This document shows positions 33,013-42,798 of a DNA stretch of 64,000 nucleotides, in pieces. A program made the position numbers and the translations under genes. The notes beneath the pieces were generated by a model. That model was not told the origin of the DNA, did no database searches, and saw only the letters and a list, made by a program, of their open reading frames with translations. Each line of letters begins with the position of its first letter. The first letter of the stretch is position 1. The stretch is taken from the NCBI RefSeq assembly GCF_900141715.1, contig NZ_FQYK01000004.1, forward strand, positions 186,001 through 250,000, read 5' to 3'. The stretch comes from Algibacter luteus (GTDB taxonomy: Bacteria > Bacteroidota > Bacteroidia > Flavobacteriales > Flavobacteriaceae).

Positions 33013-34260
33013 ATGCAAATTTTAGCCACATTAAAATCGAGAAAAATTTCACCGGAGCAATTATTTATGCTTAGTGTTTTAGCCGTAAATGGCGGGAATT
33101 ATTTATATAATTTAATTCTTGGTCGTTTGTTGGGTCCTGCACAGTTTGCAGATGCCGCTGTACTTATTACTTTTTTATTGGTTCTAAGTTTTGCAGCCAT
33201 GACATTTCAGTTAGTAACTGCAAAGTTTTCAGTGCTTTTTGAAAATGACATTTTTAAAAGTTTCATATCTAAAATATATAAAAACGCTCTTGTAGTAGGT
33301 CTTGTTATGGGAACGCTAATAGTTGTTTTTGCAGGACAATTACAAACTTTATTCAATACATCGTCTTCAAATATGTTTGTAATATTTGGATGTGGTGTGC
33401 CACTTTATTTTTTAATGAGTGTTAATCGCGGTGTTTTTCAAGGCAAGAAAGCCTTTAAGTCTTTATCGATAACCTATCAAGGTGAAATGTTAAGCCGTTT
33501 AGTAATTACATTAGGTCTTATTTTACTGTTTAATATTCAATCTTCGTTTGTCATTGCGGTTGGTATATTAACGTCTTTTTTATTCGGATTAATTCCGTTT
33601 AAATTTCCAACGTTAATTCCGAAGAAAGCTTTACAATTAAGTGAAACACATTCAAAAGCTATAAAAAGTTTCTTTCTTATTACGGCGTTTTACGAATTAA
33701 CCCAAATCATAATAAACAATAGTGATATCCTTTTAGTTAAACATTATTTTGAGTCTTATGAGGCAGGTTTATACGCATCCTTAGCATTAATTGGTAGAAT
33801 AGTTTATTTCATAGCTTGGATGTTTGTTATGCTATTGTTACCTACTGTAGTTCAATTAAAAAAAGAAGGAAAAGAAACGGCATCAACGTTATTCAAATAT
33901 GTTGGATACATTGCTGCCATTTCAACAACTATTGTAGTGGTTTGTTTAAGTTTTCCTGAAACAATTATAACTTTATTGTTTGGTGATAGTTATTTAGCAA
34001 TGGCGCCGTTATTGTGGCAATATGCTATAGCAACTTCAATGTTCGCCATTTCTAACATTTTCGCATACTATTATTTGTCTTTAGATAAATATGTGCCAGT
34101 AATTATTTCTGGTGTATTTGGAATGCTTCAAATGGGACTAGTCATATTTTATCATGAGAGTTTAGAACAAGTTGTGCATATGCAAATTATAGCGATGGTA
34201 TTATTATTAATTATTCAACTTGTATTTTTTAAATTAAATCAATCTGAGAAAATAACTTAA
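33013..34260 (+). CDS. Wzx/MOP-like polysaccharide flippase
   Basis: A 415-residue inner-membrane protein with about 12 transmembrane segments in the MOP/MATE-like polysaccharide exporter pattern (NYLYNLILGRLLGPAQFADA near the N-terminus, then VNRGVFQGKKAFKSLSITYQGEMLSRL and NNSDILLVKHYFESYEAGLYASLALIGR, each quoted only in part here). Members move lipid-linked glycans across the inner membrane. It is cotranscribed with the STAS gene. Other flippase-like roles are possible, but the surrounding glycosyltransferases favour glycan transport. Confidence 0.8.
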   Translation: MQILATLKSRKISPEQLFMLSVLAVNGGNYLYNLILGRLLGPAQFADAAVLITFLLVLSFAAMTFQLVTAKFSVLFENDIFKSFISKIYKNALVVGLVMGTLIVVFAGQLQTLFNTSSSNMFVIFGCGVPLYFLMSVNRGVFQGKKAFKSLSITYQGEMLSRLVITLGLILLFNIQSSFVIAVGILTSFLFGLIPFKFPTLIPKKALQLSETHSKAIKSFFLITAFYELTQIIINNSDILLVKHYFESYEAGLYASLALIGRIVYFIAWMFVMLLLPTVVQLKKEGKETASTLFKYVGYIAAISTTIVVVCLSFPETIITLLFGDSYLAMAPLLWQYAIATSMFAISNIFAYYYLSLDKYVPVIISGVFGMLQMGLVIFYHESLEQVVHMQIIAMVLLLIIQLVFFKLNQSEKIT

Positions 34261-34274
34261 TCTAAAGATAATTA

Positions 34275-34344
34275 CCATTCGTCTACACTAAAAAGTAATC
34301 TAACTAAGGTAGTCAGAATTTTAAAACAATAATCCCCAAATTTG
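34275..34344 (+). promoter_or_regulatory. Tandem repeat array E and promoter
   Basis: The unit CCATTCGTCTACACTAA at 34275 is the best copy in the window. The next unit at 34296 (TAATCTAACTAAGG) keeps the TCTAnCTA core, and a weak one may start at 34254. The -7-like CAAATTTG (34337-34344) begins 62 bp after the strong unit and 31 bp before ATG 34368. Confidence 0.65.
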
Positions 34345-34367
34345 TACCATATTAAAACCCACAAATC

Positions 34368-35588
34368 ATGAAATTAGCAATAGTAACAGCATATCCACCA
34401 AGTAAGGTAACATTAAACGAATATGCATACCATTTAGTAAAGCAGTTTAGACAAAAAGAAGCTGTAACCGAATTAATCTTGTTAACAGACAAGACTGAAG
34501 ATGCCAAAGATTTAGAATTTACAGAAGCAGGTTGTAAAATAACGGTTAAAGAATGCTGGTCTTTTAATAGCTATAAAAACATATTAAGTGTTACAAAAGC
34601 AATTAACGTTACAAAACCAGATTCAGTTCTATTTAATTTACAATTTATGAAGTTTGGTGATAAAAAAATAGCTGCTGCATTAGGCCTAATGTTGCCTTTG
34701 GTTTGTAAACTAAAGCGTATTCCAAATATTGTTTTATTACATAATATTTTAGAAGAAGTAGATTTAGGAAGTGCTGGTTTTACTAGTAATAAGTTGATGC
34801 AAAAAATTTACGGATTTATTGGATCTACCTTAACAAGATTGATTTTACAGGCCGATACGGTTGCAGTTACAATGCAAAAATACGTTGATATATTAGAAAA
34901 GAAATACCATGCGAAAAACGTAAAATTAATTCCTCATGGAACTTTTGAAGTAACAGATGTATTACCAGAATATAATTTACCTAAAGGACCATTACAAGTG
35001 ATGACTTTTGGAAAATTTGGAACGTATAAGAAAGTAGAAGGGATGATTGAAGCGGTTGAAAAAGTTAGAGCAAAAACTGGTTTAGATTTAGAAGTTGTTA
35101 TTGCAGGAACCGATAATCCGAATGTTCCTGGATATTTAGCTCAAGTTCAAGAAGATTACAAACACGTTCCTCAAGTAAGGTTTACAGGTTATGTTGAAGA
35201 ATACGAAGTGCCAATTTTATTTAAAGAAAGTGCTGTAGTCGTATTTCCATATACATCAACAACAGGAAGTTCTGGAGTTTTACACCAAGCCGGAAGTTAT
35301 GGTAAAGCAGTAGTGATGCCAGACTTAGGAGATTTAGCTTTATTGGTTAAAGATGAAGGTTATAGAGGTGAGTTTTTTGAGCCTACATCTGTAGATAGTT
35401 TAGCCGATGCCATTGAAGCTATTGTAACTAATGATGCTTATCGAGTGGAATTAGGAAAAACAAATTACGAAGCTGCAACAGCTTACCCAATGGAAAAAAT
35501 TGCAGAAATGTACTTAAATACGTTTTATGATATTATCGTAAAAAAATCAAAGCTTAGCGGAAACATTAGGAAGGAAGCTATTCTTTAG
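34368..35588 (+). CDS. GT4-type glycosyltransferase
   Basis: A 406-residue cytoplasmic GT-B glycosyltransferase. The N-terminus MKLAIVTAYPPSKVTLNEYA and the C-terminal nucleotide-sugar site (VVFPYTSTTGSSGVLHQAGSYGKAVVMPD) are typical of family GT4. No signal peptide is present. It is monocistronic behind array E. It converges with the glycosidase gene, and their last 11 bp overlap. The sugar specificity cannot be read from sequence. Confidence 0.85.
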   Translation: MKLAIVTAYPPSKVTLNEYAYHLVKQFRQKEAVTELILLTDKTEDAKDLEFTEAGCKITVKECWSFNSYKNILSVTKAINVTKPDSVLFNLQFMKFGDKKIAAALGLMLPLVCKLKRIPNIVLLHNILEEVDLGSAGFTSNKLMQKIYGFIGSTLTRLILQADTVAVTMQKYVDILEKKYHAKNVKLIPHGTFEVTDVLPEYNLPKGPLQVMTFGKFGTYKKVEGMIEAVEKVRAKTGLDLEVVIAGTDNPNVPGYLAQVQEDYKHVPQVRFTGYVEEYEVPILFKESAVVVFPYTSTTGSSGVLHQAGSYGKAVVMPDLGDLALLVKDEGYRGEFFEPTSVDSLADAIEAIVTNDAYRVELGKTNYEAATAYPMEKIAEMYLNTFYDIIVKKSKLSGNIRKEAIL

Positions 35589-37095
35589 AAATATATTGGA
35601 ATGCAGGCTTTGGTTCTCCATTTTGGTTAATAAATCCAAAATGTTGTTGAGCTCTTTTTCTCCAAGGAAGTCTTCCAACAACTTCGGTTGGTATATCCTT
35701 AAAATCATATAAAGTCCAGGACATAAATTGCATCTTATTTACTGCAAGTATGTTCTGGATTTTTTTGTGGTACTCGGCTTGATCTTCTTCAGTATAGCCT
35801 AAAGGATTCCATAGTCCGCGATAAGAAGACAATCCATATTCTTGAAGCACAAGAGGTTTATCTTTTATTTCTGTTTTCATCGTTTTGATTGCTTCGTCTA
35901 ATTTATCAAGGTCTTCATAATAATGAAACGACACAAAATCAACTTTTTCTTTAAGTAAGGTTGCACTTTGTGTGTTAGACCAACCTATGGTTATAGGATG
36001 TTTGTCATCTACAGATTTCACTAAATCAATCATATTATCCAACCAAGCGATAACGATGTCTTGCCCACGAGAATCAAAATCTAAATTGGGTTCATTTTTA
36101 ATATCCCAAGCCAACAAAGCGTTATGGTCTTTTAATGCATTTACAATGGTTTCAGCATGTCGATGGTCTAAAGTCCAATTCATTAAGGAATAGTCTCCAT
36201 AGAAATCAAATAGAGTTATAACTACTTTTAAGTTATGTTTATCAGCAACATCCAAAGTTTGCCTTAGTTTAGTTATCATTTCTGGTTTCACTCTGGCTTT
36301 ACCAAAATCTTCGTATTGAACAAAAATTCGAATAGAATTTAGTCCAGCATCTTTAATAATTTTAAAGTCTTTAGATATCGTATCAGTTGAAAATGTATCT
36401 CCAAAAGTATTCCATGGTGTAGCTTGCGGATAGTAATTAATACCTTTTATATTTAAACTATCAGTAGCTATTATTTTTTGTTCTGGATTATAAATGGCAT
36501 TATCTTCTTTTACCATATGCCTTATACGCCAAAAACCATCTTCCAGTAAAAATATTATTTTGTATGTTGATGTTTCAGTTGTTTCTAAAACTAAAGCATC
36601 CGCTTTAAAAACGCGTTTATATTCTACCACATTTCTATCGGTAACTACAGCAAGTTGTCCGTCTTCACTATAAAATTCTAGAGTTGGGTTGTGACTTAAA
36701 GTTGTTGCTTCAATTGTTGTTTTTTCAGTCTTATTTAAAGCAATAAAACTGTATAAATTTTCTCTTGAGCTGTCTGTATAGTAATCTTTAATTCCTGCAA
36801 TTTTATTGGTTTTATAGGCAATCTGTTTTACATACCAAGCATCCAAGTAATCGTTTTGTAGTGCACTTAGGTTTTGCGCATCCATGATTCTGCCTTCATT
36901 ATCTAGAGGCTCCCAAACAATTTTTGGTAAATACTGTTCTATTTTTTGTATTTCAGTATGTAGCATTTTACTTCTATCGGCTCCAGTATTTAAATAACTA
37001 AAAATGCCACTAAGCGCTGAAACTATTAATCCTATTAGCACAACATAAGAGGCTATTAATATGGCACGCATGATATTTTTATTTAGCCCTACCAT
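35578..37095 (-). CDS. Membrane-anchored GH5-like glycoside hydrolase
   Basis: A 505-residue protein with an N-terminal membrane anchor (about residues 9-34) and an exported domain. After an approximately 180-residue N-terminal region comes a clan GH-A TIM barrel (about 215-500). Glu335 in WDIKNEP is the likely acid/base and Glu419 in LVLQEYG the likely nucleophile. Such enzymes often accompany polysaccharide synthesis loci and trim the product (compare BcsZ or PslG). It overlaps the upstream gene by 7 bp, so it is the last gene of a three-gene operon beginning at 41395. The substrate is unknown. Confidence 0.8.
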   Translation of the reverse strand: MVGLNKNIMRAILIASYVVLIGLIVSALSGIFSYLNTGADRSKMLHTEIQKIEQYLPKIVWEPLDNEGRIMDAQNLSALQNDYLDAWYVKQIAYKTNKIAGIKDYYTDSSRENLYSFIALNKTEKTTIEATTLSHNPTLEFYSEDGQLAVVTDRNVVEYKRVFKADALVLETTETSTYKIIFLLEDGFWRIRHMVKEDNAIYNPEQKIIATDSLNIKGINYYPQATPWNTFGDTFSTDTISKDFKIIKDAGLNSIRIFVQYEDFGKARVKPEMITKLRQTLDVADKHNLKVVITLFDFYGDYSLMNWTLDHRHAETIVNALKDHNALLAWDIKNEPNLDFDSRGQDIVIAWLDNMIDLVKSVDDKHPITIGWSNTQSATLLKEKVDFVSFHYYEDLDKLDEAIKTMKTEIKDKPLVLQEYGLSSYRGLWNPLGYTEEDQAEYHKKIQNILAVNKMQFMSWTLYDFKDIPTEVVGRLPWRKRAQQHFGFINQNGEPKPAFQYISKE

Positions 37096-38306
37096 AGTTT
37101 TTTGTTTTTAAATTCTTTTGTTAAACCGGCAGTTTCTATGCTAAAACTATAGGTGCCATTATCAAATATGGCTGGTTTTAGTTTGAAATGGACATATCCA
37201 TTAAAAGACGTTTTTGTTAGAGTTGTAACAAATGTATTTCCTTTATAAATATTAAGTTTTACATGCAAGCCATCAGGAATCATTTGCTGCATAAAACTTT
37301 GTAAAGGGCCAATAGTTATTTCGCGATTATTTTCAGAAAAAGTAACTTCAAAATCTTCAATAACTTGAACATAGTCCAGTGAAATACTATTACTTTCAGA
37401 CATGCCGTCTACATAAGCTTTTATTTTCCAACTGTCAGCATAATCAGGATGAATCATTTTTGAGGTTGCAACCCCAGCCAACGTTAAACCTGTTGTTTTG
37501 AGTATATTTCCTTTTGAATTTGTAATGAAAAATGTCACGAAGGTGCCATCACTTACTATATTTTTATGTTGATCTTTTATAACCGACGTGGTGAATGTTG
37601 TAATTTGATTGCCATCTGCATAACCATGTGATCTCGTGGCTGAAATTGAAAAATTAGTTGGGATTGCTGCCGATACATTTATGGTGAATTCTTTTGAATT
37701 GGTGCCCAAACTTTCAGATGACACTAGCATTCTTCCAGTCTCTTTTTTCGAATTAATATTTCTATAGGCGATTAAGTTTTTGGTAAATATGTCGTGCGTT
37801 TCTTCATAATCTAAAAACTGATTTTTCGCAGTTACTAAAGTATTTGTAGGCACGGGATTATCTAATGAATCGGTAGGTACAACTACAAGCATTGTATAAT
37901 CTGCACCTCCTGATTCTATACTGGGCGGACCGATATAAGTTTCCATAGTAGCAACTTCTGCTTTAGGAGTTATGTTTATTTTTCCGGTAATTGAATGTTC
38001 ATCATTAAGTAATTTCCAATTTAAAACACCAATTTTTATAGAGATGTTTTCTGGAATTTGGTATTCAAGAGTTCCACTTTCATTATGTGGTGAAATTAAT
38101 GTAGAGCCATAGCTATTAGAGCAATAGAGTAGAGGTTTGATTTCGCCTTGACTCGAAAATTTTAATACAATTCGACTCCCAACTTCAAAATTGGTTTGAG
38201 TGGTTATTAGTTTAATGTCTGAATCTTTTTCACCATTTTGTACTATTGTGAAAGATGATAACAATATTAAACTTATTACGAATATGTAGTTTTGTTTAAA
38301 CTTCAT
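37089..38306 (-). CDS. Exported protein with Ig-like (Big-1-like) repeats
   Basis: A 405-residue protein with a signal peptide (MKFKQNYIFVISLILLSSFTIVQ) and beta-rich modules. A segment near residues 115-200 (SGGADYTMLVVVPTDSLDNP) and another near 215-315 (HGYADGNQITTFTTSVIKD, GVATSKMIHPDYADSW) resemble bacterial Ig-like invasin/Big-1 repeats. No catalytic motif is seen. Its start shares one base with the stop of the large membrane protein (TAATG), and its end overlaps the glycosidase start. It is probably a periplasmic or surface partner of these two. Confidence 0.7.
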   Translation of the reverse strand: MKFKQNYIFVISLILLSSFTIVQNGEKDSDIKLITTQTNFEVGSRIVLKFSSQGEIKPLLYCSNSYGSTLISPHNESGTLEYQIPENISIKIGVLNWKLLNDEHSITGKINITPKAEVATMETYIGPPSIESGGADYTMLVVVPTDSLDNPVPTNTLVTAKNQFLDYEETHDIFTKNLIAYRNINSKKETGRMLVSSESLGTNSKEFTINVSAAIPTNFSISATRSHGYADGNQITTFTTSVIKDQHKNIVSDGTFVTFFITNSKGNILKTTGLTLAGVATSKMIHPDYADSWKIKAYVDGMSESNSISLDYVQVIEDFEVTFSENNREITIGPLQSFMQQMIPDGLHVKLNIYKGNTFVTTLTKTSFNGYVHFKLKPAIFDNGTYSFSIETAGLTKEFKNKKLW

Positions 38307-41300
38307 TAAAATGGGCTTCCTATATAGGTGTTAATTTCAATTTTCATATAACTAAAATAGGGGTGCTCTATTGCTTGCAATTCCGAATTAGTATGATTAA
38401 TTATTCTATTTGGGACTATTTTATTTGAAATGTTTTCGTTTGGTAAACCATTAACAAAAATATTTTTCATGCTTTCATTTATGATATCTACTTGACCTTT
38501 ATTTAAAATTTGGTATGTAAAATCTTGTTTACGCTGCTGCCGTACACCTTCTTTTACAAATAAATGATCTACCCAAACCATGTTTTTATTCACATCATAA
38601 TACGTAACTAAAAGTTGCGGGATGGTTATTTCTTGTATGCCACTATTAAAAAGCTTGCCATTTAAAATATCACCTTGAATATTAACATCGCTCAATACCA
38701 CATTTTTATATAAATCGGAACCTGAAACATTTCCAGCTAATTGTAAATTGAATTTTGTAGGTTGTTCTTCAAATTCGATTGGTGTAAATTCATCTGGATT
38801 AAACGTGTCAGGAATAGAATCTTGAGTTTTAGACCAGGCAATACCTTCAAAATTAATTCTGAAACTACTAGATTCTTTAGGCATTAATTTGTGTTTTACA
38901 TGATATTTGGCGTTAAAAGTTGCCAGTTGCTTGTTATCATCGTTGTACAATGTACCTTTCAATATAACATCTGCAGGAACATTATCTATGTTTTGTACTT
39001 CACCAATAATTGCATAACTACCATCGAATTTTACCAATTTAGCTGAAACGACCTCTAAAACGGGTTGCTTTAGTATATCTTCATGATGGGTTTGTTCAGT
39101 AGTTATGCGCCGTCTACCTTGGTTAAAATATTTAGTAACGTTATTTGAATAAAGCTGATCTGGTGGCAAATCGTTATTTAAATCGTCTGCTTGTAAATAC
39201 CATTTGCCGTTAATTTTAGAAAGTGATTTGAAATCAACTTTCTCAATTTTTTCAAGTGGCGTAATCCAATGTGTAGTAACTTTAGCAGATACGGTACTAT
39301 CGTTGTATTTTGTGATTTCAGAACCAATAGAATCCATTTTAGCATAACTACTTAGTAAACCGTCCGTTACAGATATCTCTAACATATACTGTGCAATTGG
39401 TATATTACTAGTAGGGTCAATCAAACTATGGGCTTTTTCAAATTCTTTGAAATCAAGAGCGTCATAATAAGCTACTATGGCGTTTTCTGGACTGCGCTGT
39501 GTATCATTTTTTAGATAGAATAAATAAATGCCATAAAAAACTACAACCGCTAGAAATAAAGACCAAACATGTGTGATTCTTAAAACATTTTTATTAAACT
39601 TATTATAAGTGGTTGGGAATTTTAAAAAGTCTGGTATAGGCTTTATTCGTGTTTTTAACATATTAACCCAAAGCATTTGTATATTTAAAATAAATGCAAT
39701 TATAACGGTTAAAAAAGGCATTATGCCCCAGTGAATTTTTAACCATTTTGCCACATCTTCTTTAGGTAATATCGAAGATAATGGTGGGATGTTAAGGCGT
39801 TCCCAAACCATAATACCGTTTTCCAATTGCCTTAAGCGTTGCCAACCACTAAAATAAAGTATCGGATCGTAAAACTTGTCGTTAGAAAATATATACTTCA
39901 AATTGTATTTTTCAGGAGTGGTTAAAAACTGTTGCAAAGACCCGATTCCAGCAACACCTTGAAATTTAGAATTCTCTAAACGTTCTATAGGTCTCGTTGT
40001 TAATTCAGGTAATCTTCTTGCCGAATGGTAGTTTCCATCAACAGTCATAGCATTAGTTTGTGCACTTAACCAAGCCATTTGGTCGCCAAAACCAAGTGTT
40101 AAAAATCGCCATTTATCATGATCATCTTGATTTAAGAAATTTACAATAGGCAACATTTTTATTTTTTGAGGTTGCGATGGTCTAAAATATCCCAAGCTCA
40201 TAGTGAAAATCACCATAAACACAAACAATCCTGCTAGAATGCCACCTATAATACGATGATAAATTGCTCCGAATTTATTTTGAATAAGTTCTTTTAAATC
40301 ACCTTCAACAAAGCGATAGGCGAATTCACCTAATAATGGAAGTGATAAAATAGAGGCCCAAAGCGTAAATCGATCTAAAGTAAGAATATTAAAAGCTGTT
40401 TCTCCTAACATTTTAAGAGGCACGGGAGTAGTTCCGCCAGTTCCTAAAATAGTACAAATGGTTATGGATAGACCAAAAAACAAATAACGCTTACTGTAAT
40501 AGCGATAAAAAATGTACGGCAATAGCACCAATAAAATGCCCCATGGAATTAAAAAGAATACTAAACCTGATGATGTTATTTCTAAAAAGTTATCGCGAGA
40601 ACCATGTGGTATTGGTACCTGTGTTATTGGGTTTGCTTTAGAATTTAACCAATACGGAAAAATACATCCAATAATTAATACTAAAGATAAAAGCCCAAAA
40701 CTAACGATACGTTTAAACAATTTAAAAAAGCTACCTAGAAACACTTTAAAAGTAACCTCTTTCATGGAATTAACTTGCTCTCTTGAAACATCCATTAAAA
40801 CCATTCCAATTAGAGGAAAGATAAAAAATATCATTCCGAAAATGGGTGTAACATGGTGCGAAGTAACGGTAACTGAAATTAAAGATAAAGCGGTAGCCAA
40901 GTACCATTTTTTACCTGTTTTTAACCATAAATAAATTTCTGGTAAGGCATGCATTAAAACGGATACACCTACAATACTAGGTAGTTGCCCAAAAATATGA
41001 AGCGTTTCAACAAATGAAGATGAAAATACTGCCAAAATCGCAGCATAACCTGCAACGGTTTTACTCGAGGTCATCATCAAAGAAAACCGATATACGCCTG
41101 TAATAAATAAAACAATGGCAATGATCGCGACACTAAACATTCCAAATTTTAAACCACCTATATAAGATAGTAATCCAATGCTTTGGTGCACTAATGGCGG
41201 ATAACTTTGTACAGTAAAGCCTGTGTACCATTCATAATTCCACGGTTCAAACCAACTGTTGGCATAATGATCGGCAAAAAATAAGTGAATTAAAGCATCA

Positions 41301-41395
41301 TAGGTTGTTTCTAGTGTGAAAAATATCGAACTACCATGAAACAATAGTCCTAATAATAGTGCAGAAATTAAGTATTTATTTGAGGTTTCTTTCAT
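38306..41395 (-). CDS. Large multi-membrane protein with PTPS-related domain
   Basis: A 1029-residue inner-membrane protein. Residues 1-600 carry about a dozen transmembrane segments. The early periplasmic loop DALIHLFFADHYANSWFEP fits the 6-pyruvoyl-tetrahydropterin-synthase-related membrane family (COG5617), which resembles GT-C glycosyltransferases. After the last transmembrane segment (near 615-635) a region like an NTF2/SnoaL fold (about 640-740) and a beta-rich C-terminal part face the periplasm. I infer glycan transfer or assembly, without a known substrate. It heads a three-gene operon divergent from the receiver-GT2 gene. A possible minus-strand -7 element (TATCTTTA) lies around 41430. 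Confidence 0.7.
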   Translation of the reverse strand: MKETSNKYLISALLLGLLFHGSSIFFTLETTYDALIHLFFADHYANSWFEPWNYEWYTGFTVQSYPPLVHQSIGLLSYIGGLKFGMFSVAIIAIVLFITGVYRFSLMMTSSKTVAGYAAILAVFSSSFVETLHIFGQLPSIVGVSVLMHALPEIYLWLKTGKKWYLATALSLISVTVTSHHVTPIFGMIFFIFPLIGMVLMDVSREQVNSMKEVTFKVFLGSFFKLFKRIVSFGLLSLVLIIGCIFPYWLNSKANPITQVPIPHGSRDNFLEITSSGLVFFLIPWGILLVLLPYIFYRYYSKRYLFFGLSITICTILGTGGTTPVPLKMLGETAFNILTLDRFTLWASILSLPLLGEFAYRFVEGDLKELIQNKFGAIYHRIIGGILAGLFVFMVIFTMSLGYFRPSQPQKIKMLPIVNFLNQDDHDKWRFLTLGFGDQMAWLSAQTNAMTVDGNYHSARRLPELTTRPIERLENSKFQGVAGIGSLQQFLTTPEKYNLKYIFSNDKFYDPILYFSGWQRLRQLENGIMVWERLNIPPLSSILPKEDVAKWLKIHWGIMPFLTVIIAFILNIQMLWVNMLKTRIKPIPDFLKFPTTYNKFNKNVLRITHVWSLFLAVVVFYGIYLFYLKNDTQRSPENAIVAYYDALDFKEFEKAHSLIDPTSNIPIAQYMLEISVTDGLLSSYAKMDSIGSEITKYNDSTVSAKVTTHWITPLEKIEKVDFKSLSKINGKWYLQADDLNNDLPPDQLYSNNVTKYFNQGRRRITTEQTHHEDILKQPVLEVVSAKLVKFDGSYAIIGEVQNIDNVPADVILKGTLYNDDNKQLATFNAKYHVKHKLMPKESSSFRINFEGIAWSKTQDSIPDTFNPDEFTPIEFEEQPTKFNLQLAGNVSGSDLYKNVVLSDVNIQGDILNGKLFNSGIQEITIPQLLVTYYDVNKNMVWVDHLFVKEGVRQQRKQDFTYQILNKGQVDIINESMKNIFVNGLPNENISNKIVPNRIINHTNSELQAIEHPYFSYMKIEINTYIGSPF

Positions 41396-41457
41396 TAATT
41401 ACTTGAACGGTAAAAGCTACAGGGTAAAGATAAATAATTTAATTACTTCTCATTTTT

Positions 41458-41548
41458 TTATTTATCTACACAAATCTACCATCCGTCTACAGTTACTTAT
41501 GGGTTAAACTAAATAAAAATTTTAAAACAACCTTCAAATGTACTTTTG
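41458..41548 (+). promoter_or_regulatory. Tandem repeat array F and promoter
   Basis: Two clear units, TTATTTATCTACACAAA at 41458 (12 of 17) and CCATCCGTCTACAGTTA at 41479 (14 of 17), lie 21 bp apart. A weak third unit starts at 41500-41501. The perfect -7 element TACTTTTG (41541-41548) begins 62 bp after the second unit and 47 bp before ATG 41588. The divergent operon starting at 41395 is 62 bp away on the other side. Confidence 0.65.
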
Positions 41549-41587
41549 TCCTGTAATTATTAAATATAATAATAAAAATCAATTATC

Positions 41588-42772
41588 ATGAAAATATTAG
41601 CAATTGACGATCAACAATTAGTTTTATTACCATTACAGAAAAGACTAAGCGATTTAGGCTATACGGTAAGAATTGAAACAGATGCCAACGAAGGAATTTC
41701 TACATATAATTCTTTTAACCCAGACCTTGTAATAGTAGATATTAATATGCCAGGTGTTTCAGGTTTAGAAATTGTAAAGTATATAAGAAACTCTAAAAAT
41801 GCCGATACGGCCGTTATGGTACTATCTGGTAACACTCAAGATGATGTTATTACTGAAGGTTTTGAATTAGGAATTAACGATTACATGAAAAAACCTTTGA
41901 GTTTAAACGAAATTAGTGCTCGTGTTAAGCGATTAATTGGTATACCTGAAGGAAACAACACGGTAGAAAACAGTAATGTAATGATACAAGAACGTTGTGT
42001 TGGAGTCGTAATTCCTTGTTATAATGAAGAAGAAAGACTTTTAAGCAAAGAATTTATTGATTATATAGATGAGAATTCTGGTTACCATTTGTGTTTTGTT
42101 AATGATGGAAGTAAAGATAAAACTCTTGAAGTTTTAAATAATTTACAAAAAGGAAGAGAAGATTTTATTACAGTTTACGATTGTGAAAAAAATGGAGGTA
42201 AGGCCGAAGCAGTGCGTCTAGGCATGTTACACATGGCTCAAAAAGAAGATTTAGATTATATAGGTTTCCTTGATGCCGATTTATCTACTGATTTAGCTGA
42301 TTTTGATGATTTAGTTAAAACAATACAAACTTCTGATTTTAAAATAGTTAGTGGGTCTAGAATTTCTAGAATGGGAGCCAATATTACTAAAGAATCTGCT
42401 CGTAAAATTATTAGTATGACCATTAATTTTATCATCAGAAAAATATTGAAAATGGATTTTAAAGACACGCAATGTGGTGCTAAAATTTTTAGTAAAGATG
42501 TTATAAAAATTGCTTTTGGTGAAAAGTTTGTAACTCAATGGATATTTGATGTTGAAATCTTTAAAAGAATGAGTATTCACTACGGATTAAAAAGAGCCAA
42601 AGAATTTTTATGTGAGCAGCCATTAAAAAGATGGATACATGCTGATGGATCTAAATTATCAATGAAAGATTCAATAAAAATTGTTATGCAACTTGGTCAA
42701 ATCGCATGGGTTTATAGAAGCAAAAAATCCAACAAAAAATCTGCAGATCAAATGGAATTAAAAGTAGCTTAA
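41588..42772 (+). CDS. Receiver domain fused to a GT2 glycosyltransferase
   Basis: A 394-residue protein with a complete N-terminal receiver (1-120): Asp7-Asp8, phosphoacceptor Asp51 (IVDINMPGVSG), and Lys in YMKKPLSLNE. A GT-A family 2 catalytic domain of the dolichyl-phosphate-mannose-synthase type follows from about residue 138 (VVIPCYNEEERL, VNDGSKDKT, Asp229-Ala-Asp231 as DxD). No transmembrane segments are visible, so it likely acts at the inner-membrane face on a lipid carrier or soluble acceptor. Phosphorylation of the receiver could switch the transferase directly. The kinase at 23967 or its HPt is a candidate donor. It precedes a second GT2-like gene by 26 bp, under array F. Confidence 0.88.
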   Translation: MKILAIDDQQLVLLPLQKRLSDLGYTVRIETDANEGISTYNSFNPDLVIVDINMPGVSGLEIVKYIRNSKNADTAVMVLSGNTQDDVITEGFELGINDYMKKPLSLNEISARVKRLIGIPEGNNTVENSNVMIQERCVGVVIPCYNEEERLLSKEFIDYIDENSGYHLCFVNDGSKDKTLEVLNNLQKGREDFITVYDCEKNGGKAEAVRLGMLHMAQKEDLDYIGFLDADLSTDLADFDDLVKTIQTSDFKIVSGSRISRMGANITKESARKIISMTINFIIRKILKMDFKDTQCGAKIFSKDVIKIAFGEKFVTQWIFDVEIFKRMSIHYGLKRAKEFLCEQPLKRWIHADGSKLSMKDSIKIVMQLGQIAWVYRSKKSNKKSADQMELKVA

Positions 42773-42798
42773 TAATCTATAACATTACTCTCTCCCTA

